Source: an uncultured Bacteroidales bacterium (GTDB lineage Bacteria > Bacteroidota > Bacteroidia > Bacteroidales > Muribaculaceae). From it: a stretch of DNA of 22,614 nt. Positions 1 through 6,942 of this stretch are shown here, piece after piece. The translations under genes and the position numbers were made by a program. A model generated the notes under the pieces. It was given only the letters and a program-made list of their open reading frames with translations, did no database searches and had not been told where the DNA came from. The DNA is taken from NCBI GenBank assembly GCA_900542185.1, contig UQMZ01000052.1, forward strand, positions 1-22,614, written 5' to 3'. The first letter of the stretch is position 1, and every line of letters begins with the position of its first letter.

Positions 1-12
1 ACGCAAATTTAA

Positions 13-399
13 CACTTTTCCCTAAATCCATGCACCGGGATTTCGGCTTGTGCCGGATTAAGGCAGTTCAAGAGCGAAAGCAAAATCTCCACCTGGATTT
101 ATCGTATAGCGGTCAATACAGCCCTAATGGCATTGCGGTCATCTCGTTCAAACATCGAAACTATATCGCTGGCTATAAATCTGCAGGAATTATCGTCCGA
201 AATCGACGATGCCGAAAGGGAAAATCTCGAAACTCTCAGGACATTGATCAGTCAACTTGAAGATATGGAAAAGGCGATAATTCTGCTTTAGCTTGATGAA
301 CATACGTACGATGAGATAGCCGATACTCTCGGCATGAAACGCAATACCGTCGCGACTAAAATTCGCAGAATCAAGGATAAACTCTCTAAACTTATGTGA
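13..399 (+). pseudogene. ECF sigma-70 factor, C-terminal part, broken by an in-frame amber stop
   Basis: Reading from base 13 in the frame of base 1 gives the end of sigma region 2 (GLRQFKSESKISTWIYRIAV) and then a full sigma region 4. Region 4 holds the helix-turn-helix stretch DEIADTLGMKRNTVATKIRR, ending with TGA at 397-399. The frame is interrupted by TAG at 289-291, between AIILL and LDEHTYDEIA. Related Bacteroidetes ECF factors usually have a tyrosine there, so a TAT or TAC to TAG change is the simplest explanation. A second in-frame stop, TAA, lies at 10-12. The 13-60 stretch is a poor match to region 2: CAGLRQF where a tryptophan is expected, and no start codon. Most of region 2 is therefore missing or outside the window. 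The downstream membrane gene starts two bases after the stop, the usual pairing for such sigma factors. Family confidence is high. Whether the lesion is biological or a sequencing error cannot be told here. Confidence 0.75.
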
Positions 400-400
400 T

Positions 401-949
401 ATGAACCTCGACGAACTCAAAAACAGGATATCAAAATTGGACGACACTCTTGGCAAGACTAACAAGGAAGTCAAGATAGACATAGCTAAATCCAGGACGG
501 CACAAACTCGGCTCCTTGCTAAATTCCGGATGGTTTTCATTTCATGTCTTATCTTCGCCATTATATTCTCCGTAATGGTAATCGGAGGCGTTGCCCCACG
601 GAAATTCCCGATGGAACTTAACATCGGTCTTATCGTATACGCATTGATTGCCGTGATTTTGTATGGCTATCTTTATTTCCGGCTCAGACACACAGACGTC
701 GCGACCGTAAAACCAACAAAACTATACAGAAGGACTACCCTCTTACGGCTATTGATGATGTCCGGCGAAGTGATATTGTGTCTCGGCCTCCTGCTACTGA
801 TTCCATTGATAGGTTCGGGCAATGACGACTGGCCTTTTTATATCTCGGTCTCGCTGGCCGTCTATATCTTCTTCAACGTCAAGAAGAACTGGCCCGAATA
901 CCGCAAACTATTCAACGAACTGAATTCCATAAAGGGAATAAAGTCTTGA
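401..949 (+). CDS. Four-helix membrane protein paired with the ECF sigma factor
   Basis: The 182-residue protein has a charged, helical N-terminus (about 1-40, rich in Lys, Asp, Glu and Arg). Four hydrophobic segments follow at about 44-63, 72-93, 115-136 and 142-158, and then a short basic tail. The start is the ATG two bases after the sigma stop codon, so the pair is probably translated together. Bacteroidetes often have a sigma-70 gene followed by a small membrane protein with a soluble N-terminal helix. In such pairs the membrane protein may sequester the sigma factor. That role is inferred from layout; I see no zinc-binding anti-sigma motif. With the sigma gene broken, this protein may have lost its partner. 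A hairpin terminator follows directly. Confidence 0.7.
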   Translation: MNLDELKNRISKLDDTLGKTNKEVKIDIAKSRTAQTRLLAKFRMVFISCLIFAIIFSVMVIGGVAPRKFPMELNIGLIVYALIAVILYGYLYFRLRHTDVATVKPTKLYRRTTLLRLLMMSGEVILCLGLLLLIPLIGSGNDDWPFYISVSLAVYIFFNVKKNWPEYRKLFNELNSIKGIKS

Positions 950-960
950 CGTTACAGAAC

Positions 961-995
961 ATAAAAAGTCACTCCTGATTGAAGTGACTTTTTAT
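961..995. terminator. Bidirectional intrinsic terminator
   Basis: Thirteen-base arms at 961-973 and 983-995 (core AAAAAGTCACT / AGTGACTTTTT) enclose a nine-base loop. The A-run and T-run at the two ends allow termination in both directions. It sits between the plus-strand membrane gene ending at 949 and the minus-strand gene ending at 1068. Confidence 0.85.
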
Positions 996-1067
996 GTATC
1001 AGGCATCGTAATATGGCTTCAGGCATCGTTCCTTAATAATCTTTGGCATAATGCAATATGTATTATT

Positions 1068-1958
1068 CTAAAAGGAGGCGATTCGTATCAATATTCCCGC
1101 CTCCAGATTCCATGCAAAACCACCCATGGAACTATAGTCATCGGTATTGAATACTTCGGTAAAACTACCCCAGCCGAGTCCTCCTCCGGCAAATATTCCC
1201 ACACGCCGCCAGCGTCCTATCCAATAAGTATAGCCGACGTCGATCATCAGACTCAGTTTTTTCCACTGAGCCAATTGTCCTATCGAAAGACCCAGACTCA
1301 CATCCATATTGGGGTTCCCGTTGCCTCCGAAATTGAAATAAGAGCCGATGCCGAAATTCCACAGAATTTTGTTCTTATATTTACTGTCGAACAGAAAATC
1401 CTTTCCAATGCTTCCATACGCGTGAAAGCTATGGCCGGTGTACCTCAGCCGGATATTTTCTCCATATCCCCATGATATGCCGGCACCGATCTGCATTGAC
1501 GGATATGCGTCGCCGTCGTCCGTGCCTCCGAGCTGGAAAATGCCATGGGCTATCGCACGGCCGGTCCGCTCGGCGCTTCCATAGGAACGGCCGCCATTGC
1601 TGTTGCCATAACCGCCTGAACTGCTTGAACCATACGATGAATCATAACTGTCGCCTGAGTAGAAGGTATAGGTGTAGTAATGGTAGGTGTCTGAACCCCG
1701 TGTCTGTGTTTCCGAATTCAACTTATATCGAAGCGAACGTCCTGATCTATCGGTAGCAGATGGTGAATATGTGTTCCCTACCGTGTTTATCGTGACGGAG
1801 CTATATACGGAGTAACTTTTCCCGTTATAGCGCACGGTGATTGGAGCGTTCGCACCGGAACCGACAACAAACGTGATTTCATTATACCATTCGGCATGGG
1901 CAGCGAATGATGTGAGGCCGACGATAAGAGCCGCGAGACATAACTTTAACCGATTCAT
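1068..1958 (-). CDS. Secreted outer-membrane beta-barrel-like protein
   Basis: The 296-residue protein starts with a typical signal peptide (cleavage likely after AAHA, residue 22). A beta-rich region of about 80 residues follows, then a Ser/Gly/Tyr-rich linker at about 103-130. From about 140 to the end, alternating aromatic and glycine-rich strands resemble a small outer-membrane barrel. The last residue is Phe, which fits recognition by the Bam barrel-assembly machinery. I do not recognise a named family. It is the last of four leftward envelope genes. The 108-base gap upstream shows no clear promoter but does contain a hairpin. Function is unknown; an outer-membrane location is inferred. 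Confidence 0.65.
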   Translation of the reverse strand: MNRLKLCLAALIVGLTSFAAHAEWYNEITFVVGSGANAPITVRYNGKSYSVYSSVTINTVGNTYSPSATDRSGRSLRYKLNSETQTRGSDTYHYYTYTFYSGDSYDSSYGSSSSGGYGNSNGGRSYGSAERTGRAIAHGIFQLGGTDDGDAYPSMQIGAGISWGYGENIRLRYTGHSFHAYGSIGKDFLFDSKYKNKILWNFGIGSYFNFGGNGNPNMDVSLGLSIGQLAQWKKLSLMIDVGYTYWIGRWRRVGIFAGGGLGWGSFTEVFNTDDYSSMGGFAWNLEAGILIRIASF

Positions 1959-2019
1959 GATTGGATGTATTGATTGATATTAGGCATTGTCCCTTACATT
2001 GAAGATGGCAATAGTTCAA

Positions 2020-2051
2020 GAAGACAAGCACCGCTGACGATGCCTGTCTTC
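2020..2051 (-). terminator. Hairpin after the lipoprotein gene, weak terminator candidate
   Basis: Arms at 2020-2030 and 2041-2051 (GAAGACAAGCA against TGCCTGTCTTC) pair with one mismatch around a ten-base loop. On the minus strand only a broken T-run follows, so this may be a partial terminator or an mRNA-stabilising stem between two cluster genes. Confidence 0.4.
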
Positions 2052-2066
2052 AATATCATTGACGCT

Positions 2067-2576
2067 CTATTGTAATTTCACGTTCCGGGCCACAGATACG
2101 ATTGTAGTTCCGTGGGCCGGTAAGAGCGCAGAAGCCGATGCGCGGCTGGCCCGTCTGTAACTGATATCAATGGTCATGCTGATACCCTGCTCCTCCGCTT
2201 CATATATGATATGCAACGTAGACCCCTTGAATTTTACCTCGCCCCACATGTCGTCGTACCACGCCGGTATGTTGATCTTGTTACCCTTGACATTGTAGGA
2301 AACTCCGTTTACCCTGTCGCCGTCGAAATCCAGCACCTTGTCATAGTATCCGCTATAACCGTTGTCTCCCGCAAACTTGTCGAGGTCGGAGGCCGTAAGA
2401 GTCACGGTCTGCCCCATGGTGGTCACCTCCATCTCGCTGAAGTTCCAGGTGCCCTGAAGCTGTTCCACAAGGCTGTCGCCTTCCGGTTCGTCATCCTTGT
2501 CTCCGCTGCACGAGACCATAGTCACAGCCATTGCCGCAACTGCCAGCATGGCTAACAAATAATAAATCTTTCTCAT
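2067..2576 (-). CDS. Lipoprotein, lipocalin-like
   Basis: The 169-residue protein has a type II signal peptide: a basic start, a hydrophobic core and the lipobox VSC at residues 21-23. The residues after the lipid-bearing cysteine are SGDKDDEPEG. A Lys-acidic run just after the cysteine resembles the lipoprotein export signal that sends Bacteroidetes lipoproteins to the cell surface, so surface exposure is possible. The stretch starting LQGTWNFSEMEV resembles the opening strand of lipocalin-like calycin domains common in Bacteroidales lipoproteins. The last 30 or so residues are basic and Ala/Ser-rich, and do not look like the rest of the fold. No ligand can be inferred. It sits 44 bases downstream of the DUF1566-like gene. 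Confidence 0.65.
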   Translation of the reverse strand: MRKIYYLLAMLAVAAMAVTMVSCSGDKDDEPEGDSLVEQLQGTWNFSEMEVTTMGQTVTLTASDLDKFAGDNGYSGYYDKVLDFDGDRVNGVSYNVKGNKINIPAWYDDMWGEVKFKGSTLHIIYEAEEQGISMTIDISYRRASRASASALLPAHGTTIVSVARNVKLQ

Positions 2577-2620
2577 GTCTTTAATTGTGTTAAGTGGTTG
2601 ATTCTTAAATTTATATTGAT

Positions 2621-3619
2621 TTAAAAAAGATGAAACGCGATTGTCGGATAGGGAAAGTCGCGCACCGTATGCTGTTTCAGTTTCTGCTCATCGTTATATT
2701 TGAATACCACGAACTGGGGGTCCTCCGGATCTCCGAACAGTTTATGCACGAAGCCTCCTTCACCGCCCTGCGAGAAATCTTCAGTCGATGAAAGGAAATA
2801 GACGCCTCCTATCTTATCGCCGTCATGCTCCTTCAGCTGCCGGTTTATCACCTTTATCCATTTTACACTCTTGCCTCTGTAAGACTCCAACGAACCGTTA
2901 TATACAGTTTTTGTATCGAGCAGTCTGCATAATTCCTCCAATTCCCCGATAGAGGGCACATACCATCCCTCGCCAAGACGGCTGACATACATCAACGCGG
3001 GGTACATACTGTCGTCGAATTCGGGGTGCATACTCCGGAATTTCAGAAGTTTCTGCAGATTGGCATATCCGTTGGTGAGGTCGTTCATTCCTAACGGCAA
3101 ATCCACAGGGCCCTTGAACATCGGGTCATCACCACTAATTTCAAACGGACCTCTCCGATTGGAGACGGGCGAGATAATTTTGCCATGCTTCCCGTCGGGC
3201 GTCACTCCTACCACCACGCCCCGCACGCCATTCTCATCATACCAGTCGCCTACGGAATATGAATGTGATGCCGGAGGCAGGCTCGAATAATCAGGCCGGG
3301 TGGATACATGCACATATCTTCCGTCTGCAATGCATTCCATACCGGCTACCCTGTTTTGGGCGCCGGACGTCGCATTGTCAGTCTGCATTATGTCCTCGGT
3401 GCCGTTATCATATTTGATCTTGAACACTTTGGCCACATTCACCTCCCTGTCAAAACTCTCATTATCCTTGCGGAAAAGTATTCTGTCCGGGCGCACCTCT
3501 ATCACTTTCCCTTTCCAGCTGGAGGCGTCGCGCATCACCAGCTCGTCAGGCTGCCCCGGCAATATGGCCGCCAGCGTCGCACACAGTACGAAACTTATCT
3601 TCAGACACTTCATCGCCAT
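2621..3619 (-). CDS. Secreted protein: conserved N-terminal beta domain plus DUF1566/FISUMP-like domain
   Basis: The product is 332 residues from the first ATG, or 330 from a second ATG at 3613. The second gives a cleaner signal peptide (MKCLKISFVLCATLAAILPG), and either could be used. Residues about 28-80 form a small beta domain (WKGKVIEVRPDRILFRK, then VFKIKYDNGTEDI) that recurs in the gene directly upstream. The C-terminal half has GWYVPSIGELEELCRLLD and later GGVYFLSSTEDF. This arrangement is seen in DUF1566/Lcl-type and fibrobacter-major-paralogue domains, which are extracellular lectin-like folds. The start lies one base after the stop of the upstream gene, so the two are almost surely co-translated. 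The binding partner is unknown. Confidence 0.65.
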   Translation of the reverse strand: MAMKCLKISFVLCATLAAILPGQPDELVMRDASSWKGKVIEVRPDRILFRKDNESFDREVNVAKVFKIKYDNGTEDIMQTDNATSGAQNRVAGMECIADGRYVHVSTRPDYSSLPPASHSYSVGDWYDENGVRGVVVGVTPDGKHGKIISPVSNRRGPFEISGDDPMFKGPVDLPLGMNDLTNGYANLQKLLKFRSMHPEFDDSMYPALMYVSRLGEGWYVPSIGELEELCRLLDTKTVYNGSLESYRGKSVKWIKVINRQLKEHDGDKIGGVYFLSSTEDFSQGGEGGFVHKLFGDPEDPQFVVFKYNDEQKLKQHTVRDFPYPTIAFHLF

Positions 3620-3620
3620 A

Positions 3621-4541
3621 TTATTTGCCGAGACGCAATCCTACGGAACCTCCCACGGAAATCGTCGGACTCCATGACATGTCCTTGCCTTTGAACGCAC
3701 TTGTAAGGTCGAATCCGAGATGAAGTCCTATGTCGAATATCCCCAGACTGCAGCCCGCATATACTTTCCAGGGCACACGGAACCCGTTCAACGCATCCTT
3801 GGCCTTCTTTCCGTCCAGCTTGCACTTTACCAGGAAATCAAGATTGAATCCCGTGCCCAACATCACGTATTCGGTCTTCCACCAATACATTACGGGTATG
3901 CCGATATACGTGGCATTAAGGAGCGGCCAGTCTCCTTTCGACGGCTTTTTGCCGGTATACACTTTCATGTCGCCCTGCAGCCATGTGAATCCCAGTCCGG
4001 CAGACCATGCCATATTCTCGCCCATCGACATCAGAGCCATCAGGTCTATGTCGGCATACAGTCCGCCCCAGTCATAGTTGACGCCTTTATACTCCGACTG
4101 GGTGCCCTGATAGCCGACAACCACAAGGGGCATGAACCCGACGGAGGGAAATCGATTGTGTTTCTTCTTAGGCTCTATCTTCATGCCGTTCAGGATTGTT
4201 CCGGCAAGCGTGCCCTGTCCTGATTCCGATACAGTTTCCGAAGTTGAAGGGGGGACATTATTGTAAACAGCCGACGGCAGCTCGGATGTCTGCTGTGCGT
4301 CCTGCGGAGTTATCACTTCCCGGTGTCCGTCGTCAAACTCAATGTAGAATACTGACTCATTAGCCACGACATAGTTTGGCCCGTTCAGGTTTTCGGCCTT
4401 TTTATACGTGATTTCCCTTTCGCCGACAGTCACGACTTTGGATTTAATTTCCTGTCCTGACGTAAGACATATCACATCGGCCCAAGCATAGGCTGGAAGC
4501 AGAGCCAGACATGTCGCGACACATTGCTTAAAATGTTTCAT
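3621..4541 (-). CDS. Secreted protein: conserved N-terminal beta domain plus outer-membrane barrel
   Basis: The 306-residue protein has a signal peptide ending AYAWA at about residue 21. A beta domain follows at about 22-77: SGQEIKSKVVTVGEREITYK, then FYIEFDDGHREVI. This layout is common in Bacteroidetes envelope proteins and matches the N-terminus of the next gene. A Ser/Thr/Gly linker leads to a C-terminal region (about 130-306) of amphipathic, aromatic-rich strands typical of a small porin-like barrel. It is the first gene of the leftward cluster and starts 47 bases beyond the U-run of the candidate structured RNA. Expression could therefore depend on read-through from the promoter near 5055-5085. 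The function is not known. Confidence 0.65.
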   Translation of the reverse strand: MKHFKQCVATCLALLPAYAWADVICLTSGQEIKSKVVTVGEREITYKKAENLNGPNYVVANESVFYIEFDDGHREVITPQDAQQTSELPSAVYNNVPPSTSETVSESGQGTLAGTILNGMKIEPKKKHNRFPSVGFMPLVVVGYQGTQSEYKGVNYDWGGLYADIDLMALMSMGENMAWSAGLGFTWLQGDMKVYTGKKPSKGDWPLLNATYIGIPVMYWWKTEYVMLGTGFNLDFLVKCKLDGKKAKDALNGFRVPWKVYAGCSLGIFDIGLHLGFDLTSAFKGKDMSWSPTISVGGSVGLRLGK

Positions 4542-4587
4542 AACATTTCGGTTAGTGCCTTATCAGCTCCACTTCAGGCAAATACAT

Positions 4588-4687
4588 AAAAAAAGAAGCG
4601 TGAGGAGCTTTTCTTCGCCCGCTCCCGCCCTTTGAGGCCTTCGCATTGCCCGTAACTGCAGGAGCGGACAACGCAGAAGCCTCACGC
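4588..4687 (-). terminator. 3' terminal helix and U-run of the candidate RNA
   Basis: GCGTGAGG at 4598-4605 pairs with CCTCACGC at 4680-4687. On the minus strand the helix is followed within three bases by seven T (4594-4588). The loop is long (74 bases) but holds its own 7-bp stem (4619-4625/4661-4667), so it can fold compactly. This is terminator-like, although not a textbook short hairpin. Confidence 0.55.
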
Positions 4688-5049
4688 CGATATGCCTATC
4701 GTTCGTGATGACACGTCTCGGGCAACCCTATGCACAGAGTTGCCGGGATGTAAAATCACGACAATATACATACCTGTGAGCGTCATCGTTGCCCAATCTT
4801 CTTGACAGTCACCATAGAAAGTTGCGAAGTTTCAAAGGGTCAAGAAAATATAGCGTCGATACACGCTTGAGCCATGGTCCGTACCCGGCATGCCGGGCGT
4901 TGATCTGACTCTTAATATATCACCACGGACTCTTCCGTGGCATCCCGCCCTCGAAACCCTCAGCTATCGGCTTCTGCTATGAAAGCGAGGCCTTCGGGGC
5001 TTGTCGCTCGCATAGCTTTCCGGTCATTTCCGGACAAGTAAACGGGATT
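4588..5049 (-). ncRNA. Candidate structured non-coding RNA or long attenuator leader, family not recognised
   Basis: This stretch has no long gene but is full of perfect inverted repeats. The helices I see are 4598-4605/4680-4687, 4619-4625/4661-4667, 4688-4692/4697-4701, 4703-4709/4755-4761, 4721-4726/4739-4744, 4799-4806/4839-4846 and 4852-4856/4863-4867. Further ones are 4884-4897 (palindrome CCCGGCATGCCGGG), 4923-4929/4934-4940, and 4976-4980/5012-5016 enclosing 4985-4989/5007-5011. A perfect minus-strand promoter lies at 5055-5085, and the outermost 3' helix is followed by a run of seven U at 4594-4588. A transcript of about 460 nt is therefore predicted. I looked for tmRNA, RNase P RNA, SRP RNA and 6S signatures and found none. 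It could act alone or control the envelope genes starting at 4541. Confidence 0.6.
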
Positions 5050-5054
5050 TGGCA

Positions 5055-5085
5055 CAAAGTTAATATTTATTCACATAACTGCAAA
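5055..5085 (-). promoter_or_regulatory. Bacteroidetes -33/-7 promoter for the candidate RNA
   Basis: On the minus strand, TTTG (5085-5082) is separated by 19 bases from TAACTTTG (5062-5055). This matches the Bacteroidetes consensus TTTG-N19-21-TAnnTTTG exactly. Transcription should begin near 5049 and run left. Confidence 0.75.
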
Positions 5086-5145
5086 ATAAAATTATTGAAT
5101 TGCCCTAAGAATTGTCCGGATAAGAAACGATGCCCTTATTCCGGG

Positions 5146-5179
5146 GTTAACTGGTGTTAAATTTAACAATTAGTGTTAA
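5146..5179. promoter_or_regulatory. GTTAA repeat cluster, candidate operator upstream of htrA
   Basis: GTTAA occurs at 5146-5150 and 5156-5160. The second copy forms a perfect palindrome with TTAAC at 5163-5167 (GTTAAATTTAAC), and a further GTGTTAA lies at 5173-5179. The first two copies are 10 bp apart, one helical turn. The same GTTAA-N2-TTAAC arrangement lies upstream of mce at 17001-17012. The half-sites resemble Rex sites but have two spacer bases instead of four. Confidence 0.4.
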
Positions 5180-5208
5180 GGGATATACTATGGGAACGAT
5201 TTTTGCAT

Positions 5209-5216
5209 TTATTTTG
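5209..5216 (+). promoter_or_regulatory. Weak -7 candidate for htrA
   Basis: TTATTTTG differs from TAnnTTTG at one position. No TTTG is found 19-21 bases upstream. It would leave a leader of about 125 bases before the htrA start, so it is only a tentative call. Confidence 0.25.
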
Positions 5217-5346
5217 CAAAGTACAACTGAAGTACAAGCTGATATGAAAATCGATTCCAATAGAATCTATCAGTACTGAACAAACGTTATACGGACAGTT
5301 AGAAATTATTGATAATAACCGACGAACAATCAAACACCAATCATAT

Positions 5347-6783
5347 ATGATTAAGAAAAGTACAGCATTGTGCACGCTGGCGTTGCTGGTAGGAACCAGC
5401 GCCTACGCGGTGACCACGCCGGCATTCGAGACGGACTTTACCCAGGCGGCCGAAAAGACGGTCAATGCCGTGGTTTGTATCAAGTCGTACACCACCCGCC
5501 AGCAGAATCCCTACGGACAGGGCGGCTACGATCCCTTCGGGATGTTCGATTTCTTTTTCGGCAACCCCCAGCAGCCTCGTCAGCAGGCTCCGCAACAGCA
5601 ACGCAAGAAGAACGAGCCCGTACAGAGCGGCCTCGGTTCGGGAGTGATAATCAGCGAGGACGGTTACATCGTCACGAACAACCATGTGGTGGACGGCGCC
5701 GATAAACTCGAGGTTCTGTTCAACGACAACTCCAGCTACGACGCCAAGATAATCGGCACCGACGAGGCTTCCGACCTGGCACTGATCAAGGTTGACGCCA
5801 AGGACCTGACCCCAATCACCTTCGGCGACTCGGAGACCGTAAAGATCGGCGAATGGGTACTGGCTGTGGGCAATCCCTTCGGCTTCAACTCCACCGTCAC
5901 GGCCGGCATCGTCAGCGCCAAGGCCCGCAGCCTCGGCCAGAACCATAAGGGCAACCTCAGCATCGAATCGTTCATCCAGACCGATGCGGCACTCAACCCC
6001 GGCAACTCCGGAGGTGCCCTCGTCAACCTCAAGGGTGAGCTGATCGGCATCAACTCGGCCATATACAGCAACACCGGCTCGTACTCGGGCTTCTCGTTCG
6101 CCATTCCCACCACCATCGTCAAGAAGGTTATGGCCGACATACGCCAGTATGGCACCGTGCAGCGCGCAGTGCTCGGTGCATCCGTGCGCGAACTCGACTC
6201 CAAGATTGCCAAGGAGAAGGACATCACGGCCGTTAAATCCGGTCTGCTCATCGCGTCGGTGAACGACATGAGTACAGCCAAGGAACTCGGTCTGCAGGAG
6301 GACGACGTGATCACAGCCATTAACGGCGTGAACGTGGCCAACCACGCACAGCTGGTAGAACAGCTCAACAAGTTCCGTCCCGGCGACAAGGTGACCGTGA
6401 CCTACTACCGCAACAACAAAAAGATAGAGAAGACCGCCACCCTGCGCAACCAGACCGGCAGCACGTCGATCACCAAGAAGGGCGACTTCAGCGAGCTTGG
6501 CTGCGCCTTCATGAAGCTGACCGCCGAGACCAAGACCCGTCTGGGTATCTCGAACGGTGTTCAGGTCAAGGGACTCAAGGCCGGAGCCATCCGTGACGCC
6601 GGCGTGAAGGAAGGCTTCATCATCACCGCCGTAAACGACGTGCCTGTCAACAGCAGCGAAGACGTGGAGCAGGTGTACAACTCCGTGATGAAGGACAGCG
6701 ACGAATACAAGGCTCTGATCCTGTACGGCGTTTACCCAACCGGCAAGAAATACACCTACGCAGTGAACCTCGCCTCAGAGTAA
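5347..6783 (+). CDS. htrA: HtrA/DegP-family periplasmic serine protease
   Basis: This 478-residue protein is exported by a signal peptide ending SAYA (residue 21). It should act in the periplasm as protease and chaperone for misfolded envelope proteins. The trypsin-like domain carries the full catalytic triad: His113 (TNNHVVDGAD), Asp143 (SDLALIKV) and Ser221 (NPGNSGGALVN). Two PDZ domains follow at about 265-368 and 380-475. The Gln/Pro-rich loop at about 52-88, with a YDPFGMFDFFFG core, corresponds to the LA loop of DegP/DegQ. The length is normal for the family. It is a single-gene unit with its own upstream region and a hairpin terminator after it. The GTTAA palindrome upstream may be its control site. 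Substrates and stress regulation are inferred from the family. Confidence 0.95.
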   Translation: MIKKSTALCTLALLVGTSAYAVTTPAFETDFTQAAEKTVNAVVCIKSYTTRQQNPYGQGGYDPFGMFDFFFGNPQQPRQQAPQQQRKKNEPVQSGLGSGVIISEDGYIVTNNHVVDGADKLEVLFNDNSSYDAKIIGTDEASDLALIKVDAKDLTPITFGDSETVKIGEWVLAVGNPFGFNSTVTAGIVSAKARSLGQNHKGNLSIESFIQTDAALNPGNSGGALVNLKGELIGINSAIYSNTGSYSGFSFAIPTTIVKKVMADIRQYGTVQRAVLGASVRELDSKIAKEKDITAVKSGLLIASVNDMSTAKELGLQEDDVITAINGVNVANHAQLVEQLNKFRPGDKVTVTYYRNNKKIEKTATLRNQTGSTSITKKGDFSELGCAFMKLTAETKTRLGISNGVQVKGLKAGAIRDAGVKEGFIITAVNDVPVNSSEDVEQVYNSVMKDSDEYKALILYGVYPTGKKYTYAVNLASE

Positions 6784-6813
6784 CGGTACCACCACTGAGA
6801 CCGCATAAAGATG

Positions 6814-6842
6814 GCCGCTTCCACGGGAGGCGGCTATTTTTA
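6814..6842 (+). terminator. Intrinsic terminator after htrA
   Basis: GCCGCTTCC (6814-6822) pairs with GGAGGCGGC (6826-6834) with one G-T wobble around a three-base loop, followed by TATTTTTAT. Confidence 0.85.
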
Positions 6843-6857
6843 TGTCTTGCACCGGAC

Positions 6858-6904
6858 GGAATGTCGTATTTTTTGCCATGCATGAGTGGAATGTCGTATT
6901 TTTT
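6858..6904 (+). repeat. Two 17-bp direct repeats upstream of tpiA
   Basis: GGAATGTCGTATTTTTT occurs at 6858-6874 and again, identical, at 6888-6904, 30 bp apart. The second copy lies just upstream of the tpiA -7 element. It may be a tandem regulator site or a recent local duplication. Confidence 0.7.
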
Positions 6905-6907
6905 CGT

Positions 6908-6915
6908 TAATTTTG
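6908..6915 (+). promoter_or_regulatory. -7 element of the tpiA promoter
   Basis: TAATTTTG matches TAnnTTTG and lies 27 bases before the tpiA ATG. No TTTG -33 box is present at the usual distance. That position is occupied by the second copy of the 17-bp repeat, which hints at an activator-dependent promoter. Confidence 0.6.
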
Positions 6916-6942
6916 CAGTTCAGAATATTAATAAATACTGAT

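Noticed and set aside
30..260. 76-codon plus-strand ORF at the window start
   Set aside because: It is in a different frame from the clear sigma-factor sequence and has no features of its own.
4588..5049. tmRNA, RNase P RNA, SRP RNA or 6S RNA
   Set aside because: None of the conserved core sequences of these RNAs could be found on either strand; the region stays an unnamed structured RNA.
5341..6345. 334-codon minus-strand ORF opposite htrA
   Set aside because: Antisense shadow of a protease gene with an intact catalytic triad.
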